Source: an uncultured Eubacteriales bacterium (GTDB lineage: Bacteria; Bacillota; Clostridia; Christensenellales; UBA1242). Taken from it: DNA of 41,780 bases. The stretch is from the NCBI GenBank assembly GCA_948607205.1, contig CAPERS010000009.1, positions 1 through 41,780 on the forward strand, in the 5' to 3' direction. The notes beneath the pieces were generated by a model, which did not search any database, was not told the DNA's origin, and was given only the letters and a program-made list of their open reading frames with translations. Made by a program: the position numbers and the translations under genes. Shown here in pieces: positions 23,579 to 31,799 of this stretch. The first letter of the stretch is position 1. Each line of letters begins with the position of its first letter.

Positions 23579-24127
23579 CTACTTCTTGCCTTTACCTGCA
23601 GTTTTGCCGACTTTTCTTATAACCACTTCGTCAGAGTAACGAACGCCGTATCCATGATATGGTTCAACAGGTCTGATATCTCTGATGTTTGAAGCGAATT
23701 GTCCAACCTTTTGTTTATCAATTCCAGAGATTGCAATTTCTGTCACTGAAGGACAAGCAACTTGAAGGTCACTTGGAATTGCAACTTCAACTGGATGAGA
23801 AAAACCAAGATTGAGGTTAAGTTTGTTTCCGCTTACGCTTGCTTTGTAACCTACACCAGCGATAAGAAGATTTCTTTTAAAACCTTCGCTTACGCCAACA
23901 ACCATGTTGTGAGCAAGCGCTCTGTAAAGACCATGCTTAGCATTTGCATCAGCAGTTTCTTTTGCGATTTCAAAAGTCATTTCTTGACCATTGATGTTTG
24001 TTTTGATAATTTTATCGATTTCTTGTGTTAAAGTTCCCTTAGGTCCTGACACTGTAAGCACTCCGTTTTCCATTTTCGCGCTTACGCCAGCTGGCATAAC
24101 TATAACTTTTTTACCTATTCTAGACAT
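23579..24127 (-). CDS. rplF: Ribosomal protein L6 (uL6)
   Basis: 182 residues, two L6 domains and the conserved C-terminal VEPYHGYGVRYSDEVV with a Lys/Gly-rich end. The ATG at 24127 (MSRIGKKV) is behind AAGGAGG; the longer open frame overlaps rpsH and is not used. Confidence 0.97.
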   Translation of the reverse strand: MSRIGKKVIVMPAGVSAKMENGVLTVSGPKGTLTQEIDKIIKTNINGQEMTFEIAKETADANAKHGLYRALAHNMVVGVSEGFKRNLLIAGVGYKASVSGNKLNLNLGFSHPVEVAIPSDLQVACPSVTEIAISGIDKQKVGQFASNIRDIRPVEPYHGYGVRYSDEVVIRKVGKTAGKGKK

Positions 24128-24137
24128 AGTATCCTCC

Positions 24138-24536
24138 TTACCATACATAAGCGAGAACTTCGCCACCAACATTAAGTTGTCTTGCAACTTTGTCTGTCAC
24201 AATACCCTTGTTTGTTGAGATGATAGCGATGCCGAGTCCGCTTATAACTCTTGGAAGTTTATCTTTTTGAGCATAGATACGAAGACCTGGTTTAGAAATT
24301 CTTCTAAGACCTTGTATAACGCTTTCACCAGCCTCATCATACTTGAGTGTGATAAGGATGTTTTTCCAGTTGCCATCTTTAACTTCTTCAAAAGAAGCGA
24401 TGTAGCCTTCGTCGAGAAGGATTTTTGCAATTGACATTTTTTCATTTGATGCAGGAATGATTACTGATTCGTGCTTTGCGCGTGTCGCATTGCGGATTCT
24501 TGTAAGCATATCTGCGATTGGATCTGTAACTAACAT
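24138..24536 (-). CDS. rpsH: Ribosomal protein S8 (uS8)
   Basis: 132 residues, starting with TDPIADMLTRIRNA and ending with STNKGIVTDKVARQLNVGGEVLAYVW. A primary 16S binder, and in some bacteria the repressor of the spc operon. Confidence 0.97.
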   Translation of the reverse strand: MLVTDPIADMLTRIRNATRAKHESVIIPASNEKMSIAKILLDEGYIASFEEVKDGNWKNILITLKYDEAGESVIQGLRRISKPGLRIYAQKDKLPRVISGLGIAIISTNKGIVTDKVARQLNVGGEVLAYVW

Positions 24537-24549
24537 AATTTTCCTCCTC

Positions 24550-24735
24550 TTACCAACTTGCTTTCTTCACACCAGGGATTTCGCCTTTGTTTGCGAGTTC
24601 TCTGAAACAAACTCTGCAAATGCCATACTTTCTGAGAACTGAGTGTGGACGTCCACAAAGACTGCAACGAGTGTATTCACGTGTTTTATATTTTTGAGTT
24701 CTTTTTTGTTTTTCAACTAATGCTTTTCTTGCCAT
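24550..24735 (-). CDS. rpsZ: Ribosomal protein S14 type Z (uS14)
   Basis: 61 residues from ATG 24735 (MARKALVEKQ). It is the short zinc-binding form with Cys24, Cys27, Cys40 and Cys43. An earlier in-frame start would overlap rplE and is not needed. The type Z form here fits a Gram-positive host. Confidence 0.96.
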   Translation of the reverse strand: MARKALVEKQKRTQKYKTREYTRCSLCGRPHSVLRKYGICRVCFRELANKGEIPGVKKASW

Positions 24736-24745
24736 AATCAAACTC

Positions 24746-25297
24746 CTATCTTGCAAAAGGCATACCGAGTGCCTTTAAAAGTGCTTTTGCCTCTTCGTTT
24801 GTCTTTGCAGTTGTAACGAAAGTGATGTCAAAACCTCTGATTTTTTCGACTTTTTCATAAACGATTTCTGGGAAAATAAGTTGTTCTTTAATTCCCATAG
24901 AGTAGTTCCCTTTGCCATCGAATGACTTGTCAGAAACACCCTTAAAGTCTCTCACTCTTGGAAGAGCAATTGCAGTGAGTCTATCGAAGAACTCATACAT
25001 TCTGTCTCCTCTGAGTGTGACTTTTGCACCAATCTTTTGACCTTCTCTGAGTCCGAAGTTTGAGATTGATTTCTTTGCAGTTGTAACAACTGGCTTTTGA
25101 CCTGAGATAACTGCAAGTTCGTCAACAGCGATGTTGAAAGATTTTGAATTGCTTTTAACTTCGCCAAGTCCCATATTGAGCACAACTTTAACAAGTTTTG
25201 GAACTTCCATTATGTTCTTGTAACCAAATTCTGAAATAAGTGCAGGAACAACTTCCTCTCTATATTTTGTCAAAATTCTGTTTTGTTCTTTTGCCAT
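24746..25297 (-). CDS. rplE: Ribosomal protein L5 (uL5)
   Basis: 183 residues; VVLNMGLGEV, FGLREGQKIGAKVTLRG and the C-terminal FDITFVTTAKTNEEAKALL are typical. It binds 5S rRNA and bridges to the small subunit. Confidence 0.98.
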   Translation of the reverse strand: MAKEQNRILTKYREEVVPALISEFGYKNIMEVPKLVKVVLNMGLGEVKSNSKSFNIAVDELAVISGQKPVVTTAKKSISNFGLREGQKIGAKVTLRGDRMYEFFDRLTAIALPRVRDFKGVSDKSFDGKGNYSMGIKEQLIFPEIVYEKVEKIRGFDITFVTTAKTNEEAKALLKALGMPFAR

Positions 25298-25311
25298 AAC
25301 TTAATTTTCTC

Positions 25312-25821
25312 CTATTCACTTGCTTTCTTTGCAGTTGTCGACTTTTTTGTGGTTGTTGATTTTGTTGAAGTTGACTTTGCAGTTGTCTTCTTCTCAGTTT
25401 TTTCTTCTTTTACTGGTGCGTCAGCTTGTTTAAGTGTTGCACCTTTAAGTTCGCTTGCTTTTTTCACAGTTTTCTTTGCTTCTTTCTTTGATGCTTTCAC
25501 AAAGTCTTTATCAAGGCTTGCTCCGCATTTCTTGCAAGAACGAACTTTTTTGCCTGCCACTTCACTGTGAGCAACTCTTGTTGCTTTGTTGCAGTTAGGG
25601 CAAACTACCATAACATTTGAAGCTTCGATTGGAGCAGTTTTTTGAATTTTTCCGCCCTTATCTTGTTGGCTTCTTGGTTTTTGATGTTTTGTCACAATGT
25701 TGATGTTTTCAACAACAACTTTATTTTCTTGTGCAAGAACTTCCATAACTTTTCCGCTCTTGCCCTTATCTTTTCCTGTGATAACGAGAACATTATCGCC
25801 TGTTTTAACTTTCATTTTCAT
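25312..25821 (-). CDS. rplX: Ribosomal protein L24 (uL24) with long basic tail
   Basis: Residues 1-107 are a normal L24: the KOW motif VKTGDNVLVITGKDKGKSG and a zinc ribbon (Cys74, Cys77, Cys96, Cys99). Residues about 108-169 are a Lys/Ala/Thr/Ser-rich, probably disordered tail, so the protein is about 60 residues longer than most L24. The start ATG has GGAGG upstream. L24 starts 50S assembly, and the tail may contact rRNA or other proteins at the exit-tunnel side. Confidence 0.95.
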   Translation of the reverse strand: MKMKVKTGDNVLVITGKDKGKSGKVMEVLAQENKVVVENINIVTKHQKPRSQQDKGGKIQKTAPIEASNVMVVCPNCNKATRVAHSEVAGKKVRSCKKCGASLDKDFVKASKKEAKKTVKKASELKGATLKQADAPVKEEKTEKKTTAKSTSTKSTTTKKSTTAKKASE

Positions 25822-25833
25822 AATGCCCTCCTC

Positions 25834-26202
25834 TTATATAACGTCCGGAGCGAGAGAGATAATTTTCATATATCCTCTGTCACGGAGTTCTCTGGCGATC
25901 GGTCCGAAAACGCGAGTGCCTTTTGGTTGTTTTTGGTTGTCGATGATAACAGCTGCGTTGTCATCAAAACGGATATGAGATCCGTCAGGTCTACGAAGAC
26001 CTTTTGAAGAACGAACGATAACTGCCTTAACAACATCGCCCTTCTTAACGCTACCGCCAGGGATAGCTTTCTTAACAGAAGCAACGATGATATCGCCAAT
26101 GTTTCCACTTCTTCTGAATGAGCCACCTAAAACTCTGATACACATAATCTCTTTTGCGCCAGTGTTGTCAGCAACTTTCAATCTTGTTTGAGGTATAATC
26201 AT
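25834..26202 (-). CDS. rplN: Ribosomal protein L14 (uL14)
   Basis: 122 residues; MIIPQTRLKVADNTGAKEIMCIRVLGG and the C-terminal RVFGPIARELRDRGYMKIISLAPDVI are diagnostic. Confidence 0.98.
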   Translation of the reverse strand: MIIPQTRLKVADNTGAKEIMCIRVLGGSFRRSGNIGDIIVASVKKAIPGGSVKKGDVVKAVIVRSSKGLRRPDGSHIRFDDNAAVIIDNQKQPKGTRVFGPIARELRDRGYMKIISLAPDVI

Positions 26203-26214
26203 ATTGCTCCTCCC

Positions 26215-26475
26215 TTATTTTGCTTTCTCAATGATTTCAACAACTCTGAAATGCTTATCTTTGCTGAGTGGACGAGTTTCCATAATTCTAACTCTGTCAC
26301 CCATTCCGCACGCGTTGTTTTCGTCATGAGCCTTGAACTTTTTAGTTCTTTGAACGACTTTTTTGTAAATTGGGCTTTTAACTCTTGAAACAACTTTAAC
26401 AACAACAGTTTTGTCCATTTTGCCGGCGCTTACAACAACGCCTTCTCTGGTTATTCTTTCATTTCTATTTTCCAT
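26215..26475 (-). CDS. rpsQ: Ribosomal protein S17 (uS17)
   Basis: 86 residues, OB fold, with GVVVSAGKMDKTVVVKVVSRVKSP near the start. The start overlaps the end of rpmC by 11 nt. Confidence 0.96.
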   Translation of the reverse strand: MENRNERITREGVVVSAGKMDKTVVVKVVSRVKSPIYKKVVQRTKKFKAHDENNACGMGDRVRIMETRPLSKDKHFRVVEIIEKAK

Positions 26476-26683
26476 TGTTTCCTCCGTTTGATCCCGCGAT
26501 TTCTTTTTCTCTTATAACAGTCTTAACTCTTGCAATGTCTTTCTTCACATTGTGAATTTGCATTGGGTTTGCAAGACTTCTAGTGGCATGAGAAAAACGA
26601 AGATTGAAAAGTTCACTGTTGAGTTCTTTAAGTTTTGCATTGAGTTCTGCCACTGTCAAACCTTGAATTTCACTAATTTTCAT
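26465..26683 (-). CDS. rpmC: Ribosomal protein L29 (uL29)
   Basis: 72 residues from the ATG at 26683 (MKISEIQGLTVAELN). It is a two-helix protein near the tunnel exit, with a short Gly/Asn-rich end. Its start lies inside the rplP end (11-nt overlap); an upstream GTG in the same frame is an alternative. Confidence 0.94.
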   Translation of the reverse strand: MKISEIQGLTVAELNAKLKELNSELFNLRFSHATRSLANPMQIHNVKKDIARVKTVIREKEIAGSNGGNNGK

Positions 26684-27110
26684 TATCCGCACCACCTTTG
26701 TTTTCTTCTTTCTTTAAGAATTTCACTTTGCAAGGAAGTTTGTGACCAGCAAGTCTAAGTGCTTCCTTAGCAGTTGCCTCAGCAACGCCTTCGATTTCAA
26801 AGAGAACTCTGCCTGGCTTAACCACTGCAACCCAAAATTCAGGTGCACCTTTACCCGAACCCATACGAGTTTGAGCAGGCTTTTTACTTACAGGTTTATC
26901 TGGGAAAATCTTGATCCAAACCTTACCGCCACGTTTGATATGTCTTGTCATAGCAATACGAGCTGCTTCGATTTGATTTGATTTGATCCAGCATGGTTCC
27001 ATTGCAACGATACCATAAGTTCCGTATGCAATAGTGTTACCTCTTGTAGCCTTACCAGTCATTCTGCCTCTGAAAACTTTTCTTCTTTTAACTCTCTTTG
27101 GCATTAACAT
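26673..27110 (-). CDS. rplP: Ribosomal protein L16 (uL16)
   Basis: 145 residues starting MLMPKRVKRRKVFRG, with KIFPDKPVSKKPAQTRMGSGKG typical of L16. The start shares one base with the rpsC stop (TAATG), so the genes are coupled. Confidence 0.97.
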   Translation of the reverse strand: MLMPKRVKRRKVFRGRMTGKATRGNTIAYGTYGIVAMEPCWIKSNQIEAARIAMTRHIKRGGKVWIKIFPDKPVSKKPAQTRMGSGKGAPEFWVAVVKPGRVLFEIEGVAEATAKEALRLAGHKLPCKVKFLKKEENKGGADNEN

Positions 27111-27784
27111 TATTCTTGTCCTCCTTTCTTTTCAGACGACTTCTTTGCTTGAAGGATTTCTCCCTTGTAAATCCAGCACTTAACGCCAATTTTACCAATC
27201 ATAGTGAAAGCAGAAGCTTCGCCATAGTCGATATCTGCACGCAAAGTGTGAAGAGGAAGTGAACCTTCCATGTATTTTTCAGTCATAGCTTTGTCGTTTG
27301 CTTTTGCAAGAACACCAGCTATTTGAACCTTACATCCCTTTGCACCAGCTTTCATAACTCTTTGAAGAGCTTGCTTTAATGCTCTCTTTCCAGCAACACG
27401 CTTTTCAAGTTGAGAAGCAATGCTTTCTGCAACGAGTTGTGCATCGAGATCAGGTCTTTTGATTTCTTTAACATTGATAACAAGAAGTTTGATTGGTCTT
27501 ATCATCTTTGTCACTTCTTTCTTGATTGTTTCAATTCCAGCGCCTTTTGCACCAATAATCATACCAGGTTTGCCTGTGAAGATATTGATAACAAGTTTTG
27601 CCTCAGTTCTCTCAATAGTGATTTTTGAAATAGCGCAGGCATTATATTTTTTCTTCAAAAAGTTACGGATTTCTTGATCTTCTTTAAGATTTAAACCAAA
27701 AGTTTTCTTGTCTGCATACCAAGTTGAATCCCAATCTTTATTGATACCAATTCTAAGTCCAACTGGACTAACTTTTTGTCCCAT
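27110..27784 (-). CDS. rpsC: Ribosomal protein S3 (uS3)
   Basis: 224 residues; the KH domain with GKPGMIIGAKGAGIETIKK and the C-terminal S3 domain (ADIDYGEASAFTMIGKIGVKCWIYKGEIL) are intact. Part of the mRNA entry channel. Confidence 0.98.
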   Translation of the reverse strand: MGQKVSPVGLRIGINKDWDSTWYADKKTFGLNLKEDQEIRNFLKKKYNACAISKITIERTEAKLVINIFTGKPGMIIGAKGAGIETIKKEVTKMIRPIKLLVINVKEIKRPDLDAQLVAESIASQLEKRVAGKRALKQALQRVMKAGAKGCKVQIAGVLAKANDKAMTEKYMEGSLPLHTLRADIDYGEASAFTMIGKIGVKCWIYKGEILQAKKSSEKKGGQE

Positions 27785-27786
27785 AA

Positions 27787-28182
27787 TTAGCCTCCTACCA
27801 CTTCATCAAGCACGATTGTGATATGTGAAGTTCTTTTAAGTATTCTGTCTGCTCTGCCTTTTGCTCTGTAAGCAATTCTTTTAAGCACTGGGCCAGCGCC
27901 TGCATAGCACTCAGCAACGAACAAGTTTGAAGCGTTCATGCCTTTGTTGTTTTCAGCGTTAGCAATTGCACTTTTGAGAACTTTTAAGCACTCAACAGCA
28001 GCGCTTTCTGCCATATTTTCAAGGATTGCAACAGCCATTTCGGCTTTTTGTCCACGGATTTTATCGAGAACAATTGCAACTTTTGAAGGGCTCATTCTGA
28101 TGTATTTTGCCTTAGCATATGGGCGAGCTTTTTTGTTTTCTTCTTTTCTTTGTTGAGATTTAAGTCTAATTCTTGTAGCCAT
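27787..28182 (-). CDS. rplV: Ribosomal protein L22 (uL22)
   Basis: 131 residues; AKYIRMSPSKVAIVLDKIRGQ and the beta-hairpin part RAKGRADRILKRTSHITIVLDE match L22, whose loop lines the exit tunnel. The N-terminus has about 20 extra basic residues. Confidence 0.97.
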   Translation of the reverse strand: MATRIRLKSQQRKEENKKARPYAKAKYIRMSPSKVAIVLDKIRGQKAEMAVAILENMAESAAVECLKVLKSAIANAENNKGMNASNLFVAECYAGAGPVLKRIAYRAKGRADRILKRTSHITIVLDEVVGG

Positions 28183-28192
28183 TTTTCACCTC

Positions 28193-28477
28193 TTACTTCT
28201 TGCCCTTAGCGGCAGCCGACTTTTTGATGTGTCCCTTGTAAGTTCTTGTTGGAGAAAATTCGCCAAGTTTGTGTCCAACCATATCAGCAGTGCAATAAAC
28301 AGGGACATGTTTCTTTCCGTTGTGCACAGCGAAAGTGAATCCAACGAAATCTGGATAGATTGTTGAAGAACGTGACCAAGTTTTAATTGGCTTTTTAACG
28401 CCAGAAGCTTGCATTTCTTCAACTCTTTTAATGAGTGTTGGATGAACAAAAGGCTTTTTCTTTGATGATCTGCTCAT
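28193..28477 (-). CDS. rpsS: Ribosomal protein S19 (uS19)
   Basis: 94 residues; the motifs WSRSSTIYPDFVGFTFAVHNGK and GHKLGEFSPTRTYKGH are typical of the 30S head protein. Confidence 0.98.
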   Translation of the reverse strand: MSRSSKKKPFVHPTLIKRVEEMQASGVKKPIKTWSRSSTIYPDFVGFTFAVHNGKKHVPVYCTADMVGHKLGEFSPTRTYKGHIKKSAAAKGKK

Positions 28478-28488
28478 AGTTTTCTCTC

Positions 28489-29316
28489 CTAATTAACTCT
28501 CTTAACCATCAAACGGTTAGAGCGATTTTTCTTCTTTCTAGTCTTGTATCCAAGAGCTGGTTTACCCCATGGAGTGACTGGTGAAGCCATACCAACTGGG
28601 CTCTTACCTTCACCACCACCATGCTTGTGGTCGTTAGGGTTCATTGCAACGCCTCGAACTGATGGACGAACGCCCATGTGTCTTTTTCTGCCCGCTTTTC
28701 CGAGAGAAACAAGTTCGTGGTCGATATTTCCAACTGTTCCGATTGTTGCACGGCAAGTGAGAAGAACTTTTCTCATTTCTCCGCTTGGAAGACGAAGAGT
28801 TGCATATTTTCCTTCCTTAGCCATAAGTTGAACTTCGGCACCAGCAGAACGCGCAAGTTGAGCGCCCTTCTTTGGTTCGAGTTCAATGTTGTGGATTGTT
28901 GAACCAACTGGAATATTTGCAAGAGGAAGATTGTTTCCGACTTTTATTTCTGCGTTAACGCCACTCATAACAGTGTCGCCATCTTTGAGTCCAACTGGCG
29001 CAATAATGTATCTCTTTTCGCCGTCAGCATAAGAAAGAAGTGCGATGTAAGCTGTTCTGTTTGGGTCATATTCAATTCCCACAACTGTTGCAGGAACGTC
29101 GTCTTTGTTGCGCTTGAAGTCAATGATACGGTATTTCTTTCTGTTTCCGCCACCTTGGTGTCTAACAGTAACTCTTCCAGTGTTATTTCTTCCAGCATGT
29201 TTCTCCTTTTTTGCAAGGAGTGATTTTTCAGGTGTTTTCTTTGTAATCTCATCAAAAGAAGGAGTTGTATAAAATCTTCTTCCAGCAGATGTTGGATTAT
29301 GTTTCTTAATAGCCAT
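28489..29316 (-). CDS. rplB: Ribosomal protein L2 (uL2)
   Basis: 275 residues; KYRIIDFKRNKD and the C-terminal GVAMNPNDHKHGGGEGKSPVG with the conserved His close to the peptidyl-transferase centre. Confidence 0.98.
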   Translation of the reverse strand: MAIKKHNPTSAGRRFYTTPSFDEITKKTPEKSLLAKKEKHAGRNNTGRVTVRHQGGGNRKKYRIIDFKRNKDDVPATVVGIEYDPNRTAYIALLSYADGEKRYIIAPVGLKDGDTVMSGVNAEIKVGNNLPLANIPVGSTIHNIELEPKKGAQLARSAGAEVQLMAKEGKYATLRLPSGEMRKVLLTCRATIGTVGNIDHELVSLGKAGRKRHMGVRPSVRGVAMNPNDHKHGGGEGKSPVGMASPVTPWGKPALGYKTRKKKNRSNRLMVKRVN

Positions 29317-29335
29317 TTACTTTTCCTCCTTACTT

Positions 29336-29638
29336 TTAAGATAAACTGTCGAAGAAGGCGATTGATTTTGAAGATGACTTGAGGATTACGATTGCTTTTT
29401 TGTAATCACTTGTCTTGCCTTCTGTTCTTCCAGATTTTGTGTTTTGGAACTTCTTGTGTCCCTTTACGATAACAGTGTTAACTTTTTCAACTTGAACGTC
29501 GAAAAGTTTTTCAACTGCATTTTTGATATCTACTTTGCCAGCTTTCTTGTTCACTTCGAAAGTGTAAACTTTGCCTTGAATTCCGGCATAACTTTTCTCA
29601 GTAAGAAGTGGTCTGATAATAATTTCTGTTGCTTCCAT
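29336..29638 (-). CDS. rplW: Ribosomal protein L23 (uL23)
   Basis: 100 residues; IIRPLLTEKSYA and YTFEVNKKAGKVDIKNAVEKLF. It docks trigger factor and SRP at the tunnel exit. It shares one base with the rplD stop (TAATG). Confidence 0.97.
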   Translation of the reverse strand: MEATEIIIRPLLTEKSYAGIQGKVYTFEVNKKAGKVDIKNAVEKLFDVQVEKVNTVIVKGHKKFQNTKSGRTEGKTSDYKKAIVILKSSSKSIAFFDSLS

Positions 29639-30264
29639 TATTCTGCGTATGCCTCCTTGATAGATTTGATAGCTGACTTAGTGAGAACAACGTTCTTTGT
29701 TGCAACAACTTCATAAACATTGAGAAGGTCTGCTTCTTCAACATTAAGTTTTTCAAGGTTTGAAGTTGCACGCATGATTTTTTCGTCGTTCTTGTCGTTT
29801 ACAACAAGCACTGAGCCATTAAATTTGAATGCGTCAACGAAAGCTTGTGCTTCTTTTGTCTTAGCGTTTGCGAAAGTGAGTTCGTCAAGAACAACAACTT
29901 CGTTTTGAGCGAGTTTCTGGCTAAGTGCTGAAAGAAGTGCCTTTCTCTTAGCTTGCTTGTTGACTTTCTTTGAAAAATCTCTTGGCTTTGGAGCAAAAAC
30001 AACTCCTCCGCCTGTGTATTGAGGTCCTTTTGTTGAACCTTGTCTTGCATGACCAGTTCCCTTTTGTCTGTAAGGCTTAGCTGCGTGACCACGAACTTCA
30101 CTTCTTGTGAGTGTGCTCTTTGTGCCTTGTCTTTGGTTTGCGTTGTAAGCAACGATAACTTCGTGAATGAGTGGTTCGTTGTATTCAACATTGAAAAGGT
30201 CTTCTGGGAGAGTGATTGACCCAACTTCTTGGGCTTGCATATTAAAAACTTTAACTTTTGCCAT
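29638..30264 (-). CDS. rplD: Ribosomal protein L4 (uL4)
   Basis: 208 residues; the tunnel loop GRRA-type region reads VRGHAAKPYRQKGTGHARQGS and is intact. In gamma-proteobacteria L4 represses the S10 operon; a similar role here is not proven. Confidence 0.97.
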   Translation of the reverse strand: MAKVKVFNMQAQEVGSITLPEDLFNVEYNEPLIHEVIVAYNANQRQGTKSTLTRSEVRGHAAKPYRQKGTGHARQGSTKGPQYTGGGVVFAPKPRDFSKKVNKQAKRKALLSALSQKLAQNEVVVLDELTFANAKTKEAQAFVDAFKFNGSVLVVNDKNDEKIMRATSNLEKLNVEEADLLNVYEVVATKNVVLTKSAIKSIKEAYAE

Positions 30265-30275
30265 GATGTTCTCCT

Positions 30276-30908
30276 TTATGCCTTCTTAGCTTCACGGATT
30301 GTTATCACTGAGCCCTTAGGACCAGGAACGCAACCCTTAACAAGCAAGATATTTCTTTCGTTGTCAACTTTGACAATTTCGAGATTTTGAATTGTAACTC
30401 TTTCAACACCATAATGTCCAGCCATGTGTTTGTTTTTGAACACTCTTGATGGAGTTGAGTTCGCACCCATAGAGCCGACTTCTCTATGAACAGGACCAGT
30501 TCCGTGAGTCATTTTAAGACGGTGTTGATTCCATCTTTGAATAACGCCAGTGAATCCGCGTCCTCTTGTTGTTCCAGTGACGTCAACCTTGTCACCTTCT
30601 GCGAAGATATCGCATTTGATTTCTTGACCAAGACTATATTCTTCAGCATTTTCAAGTTTAAGTTCTTTCACCATTCTGAAAGTTTCAACTCCAGCTTTCT
30701 TGAAAACGCCAGCGCTTGGCTTATTAACTCTTTGTGCCTTTTGCTTATCGAAAGCAACGACAACTGCTTTGTATCCATCTTTCTCTTCGTTTTTAAGTTG
30801 AACGACTGGGCATGGACCTGCCTCAACAACTGTAACTGGCACAACCAAACCTTCTGGAGTGAAGACTTGAGTCATTCCAAGTTTTTTGCCAACTATTGCT
30901 TTTTTCAT
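30276..30908 (-). CDS. rplC: Ribosomal protein L3 (uL3)
   Basis: 210 residues; starts KKAIVGKKLGMTQVFTPEG and contains GTTRGRGFTGVIQRWNQHR and the GPVHREVGSMGA loop reaching the peptidyl-transferase centre. Confidence 0.98.
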   Translation of the reverse strand: MKKAIVGKKLGMTQVFTPEGLVVPVTVVEAGPCPVVQLKNEEKDGYKAVVVAFDKQKAQRVNKPSAGVFKKAGVETFRMVKELKLENAEEYSLGQEIKCDIFAEGDKVDVTGTTRGRGFTGVIQRWNQHRLKMTHGTGPVHREVGSMGANSTPSRVFKNKHMAGHYGVERVTIQNLEIVKVDNERNILLVKGCVPGPKGSVITIREAKKA

Positions 30909-30922
30909 TTATGCCTTCCTCC

Positions 30923-31231
30923 TTATAATTTGATTTTGATATCCACGCCAGCAGGCAATTCAATCTTCATAAGTGCGTCAACAGCCTTTGAAGATGGTGA
31001 ATAGATATCAATAAGTCTTTTGTGAGTTCTTGACTCGAATTGTTCACGACTGTCTTTGTATTTGTGTGGTGAACGGATAACAGTTACCACTTCTCTGTCT
31101 GTTGGAAGTGGGATAGGCCCAGCAACTTTTGCACCGAACTTTTCAGCGGTGTCAATGATTCTTTTGCAAGCGTCATCGATAAGTGCGTGTTCAAAGGCCT
31201 TCAATTTGATTCTGATAACTTGTGTTGCCAT
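30923..31231 (-). CDS. rpsJ: Ribosomal protein S10 (uS10)
   Basis: 102 residues from ATG 31231 (MATQVIRIKLKAFEH) behind AGGAGGT; the frame runs further upstream but without a start signal. The conserved SPHKYKDSREQFE is present. First gene of the operon; also known as NusE in antitermination. Confidence 0.97.
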   Translation of the reverse strand: MATQVIRIKLKAFEHALIDDACKRIIDTAEKFGAKVAGPIPLPTDREVVTVIRSPHKYKDSREQFESRTHKRLIDIYSPSSKAVDALMKIELPAGVDIKIKL

Positions 31232-31239
31232 TTTTAAAT

Positions 31240-31440
31240 TTACCTCCTGTAATAGCAATGCCGACCATATGCCTTTTTGTCACACGAACAACTTGCCCGT
31301 GTGTTTCTTTGCTGTAGGCATTAAAAAATGTGAAATCTTTTTGGTCGGTCGCCCGCGGTCACTGCCACAGACTTGTCCGCGTAAATTCTCTTTGATTGCT
31401 GGTAATCAAAGTAACCTTACACTTCAACCCAATTCACAGC
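31240..31440 (-). promoter_or_regulatory. Structured leader of the S10 operon
   Basis: The transcript leader of about 200 nt holds, in order, hairpin TTTGATT/AATCAAA (31391-31410), hairpin CGCGG/CCGCG (31354-31381), and a nested structure: CCGACC/GGTCGG (31261-31266 with 31343-31348), ATGCC/GGCAT (31269-31273 with 31317-31321) and CACACG/CGTGTG (31281-31286 with 31298-31303). It ends close to the rpsJ ribosome binding site. This is what an autoregulatory ribosomal-protein leader would look like. It has no obvious homology to the E. coli S10 leader that I can see. Confidence 0.6.
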
Positions 31441-31446
31441 ATTCTA

Positions 31447-31475
31447 ATTCTACCAAACTTAAACTCTTTTGTCAA
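31447..31475 (-). promoter_or_regulatory. Main promoter of the ribosomal protein operon
   Basis: Minus-strand perfect TTGACA (31475-31470), 17 nt, TAGAAT (31452-31447). A start near 31440 gives a leader of about 210 nt to rpsJ. Confidence 0.9.
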
Positions 31476-31526
31476 GGGTTTTTCCATTATTTTTTTAATA
31501 TATTTAATTATTTTTTACTATATATA

Positions 31527-31561
31527 AACAAGCAAACACACGGGTCAGTTGTTCGCTTGTT
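31527..31561. repeat. Hairpin upstream of the S10 promoter sharing a 22-nt motif with the leader
   Basis: AACAAGC (31527-31533) pairs with GCTTGTT (31555-31561), and AACA with TGTT inside. The central 22 nt (31534-31555) match the reverse complement of 31285-31306 at 20 of 22 positions, so the motif occurs as an inverted repeat on both sides of the promoter. There is no T-tract for a terminator. The other bases of the 31476-31751 gap are A/T-rich, with a further weak hairpin at about 31672-31705. Confidence 0.55.
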
Positions 31562-31751
31562 AAAAAATATAAAAAGGTTGTGAAATATGGTCAAATATTC
31601 TCAGATTTTGTCGCTTTGAGTTCTATTATAATGAAAAGTTTTAGGATATAATATATTATATATAAATATATATAGCCCACGGTTAGCAATCAAGCTGACT
31701 ATAAAATAAAAAATATTCAAAGGCAAATTTTAACGAAATCAAAAATTCTTC

Positions 31752-31780
31752 TTTACATTTGGCTTGAGTTGTGATATATT
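31752..31780 (+). promoter_or_regulatory. Promoter of the plus-strand 217-residue gene
   Basis: TTTACA (31752-31757), 17 nt, TATATT (31775-31780), about 20 nt before the ATG. Confidence 0.7.
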
Positions 31781-31799
31781 TAAATCAAGGAGATAAATT

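Noticed and set aside
31285..31555. CRISPR or direct-repeat array
   Set aside because: Only two inverted copies, with no regular spacing; no CRISPR array is present in the window.
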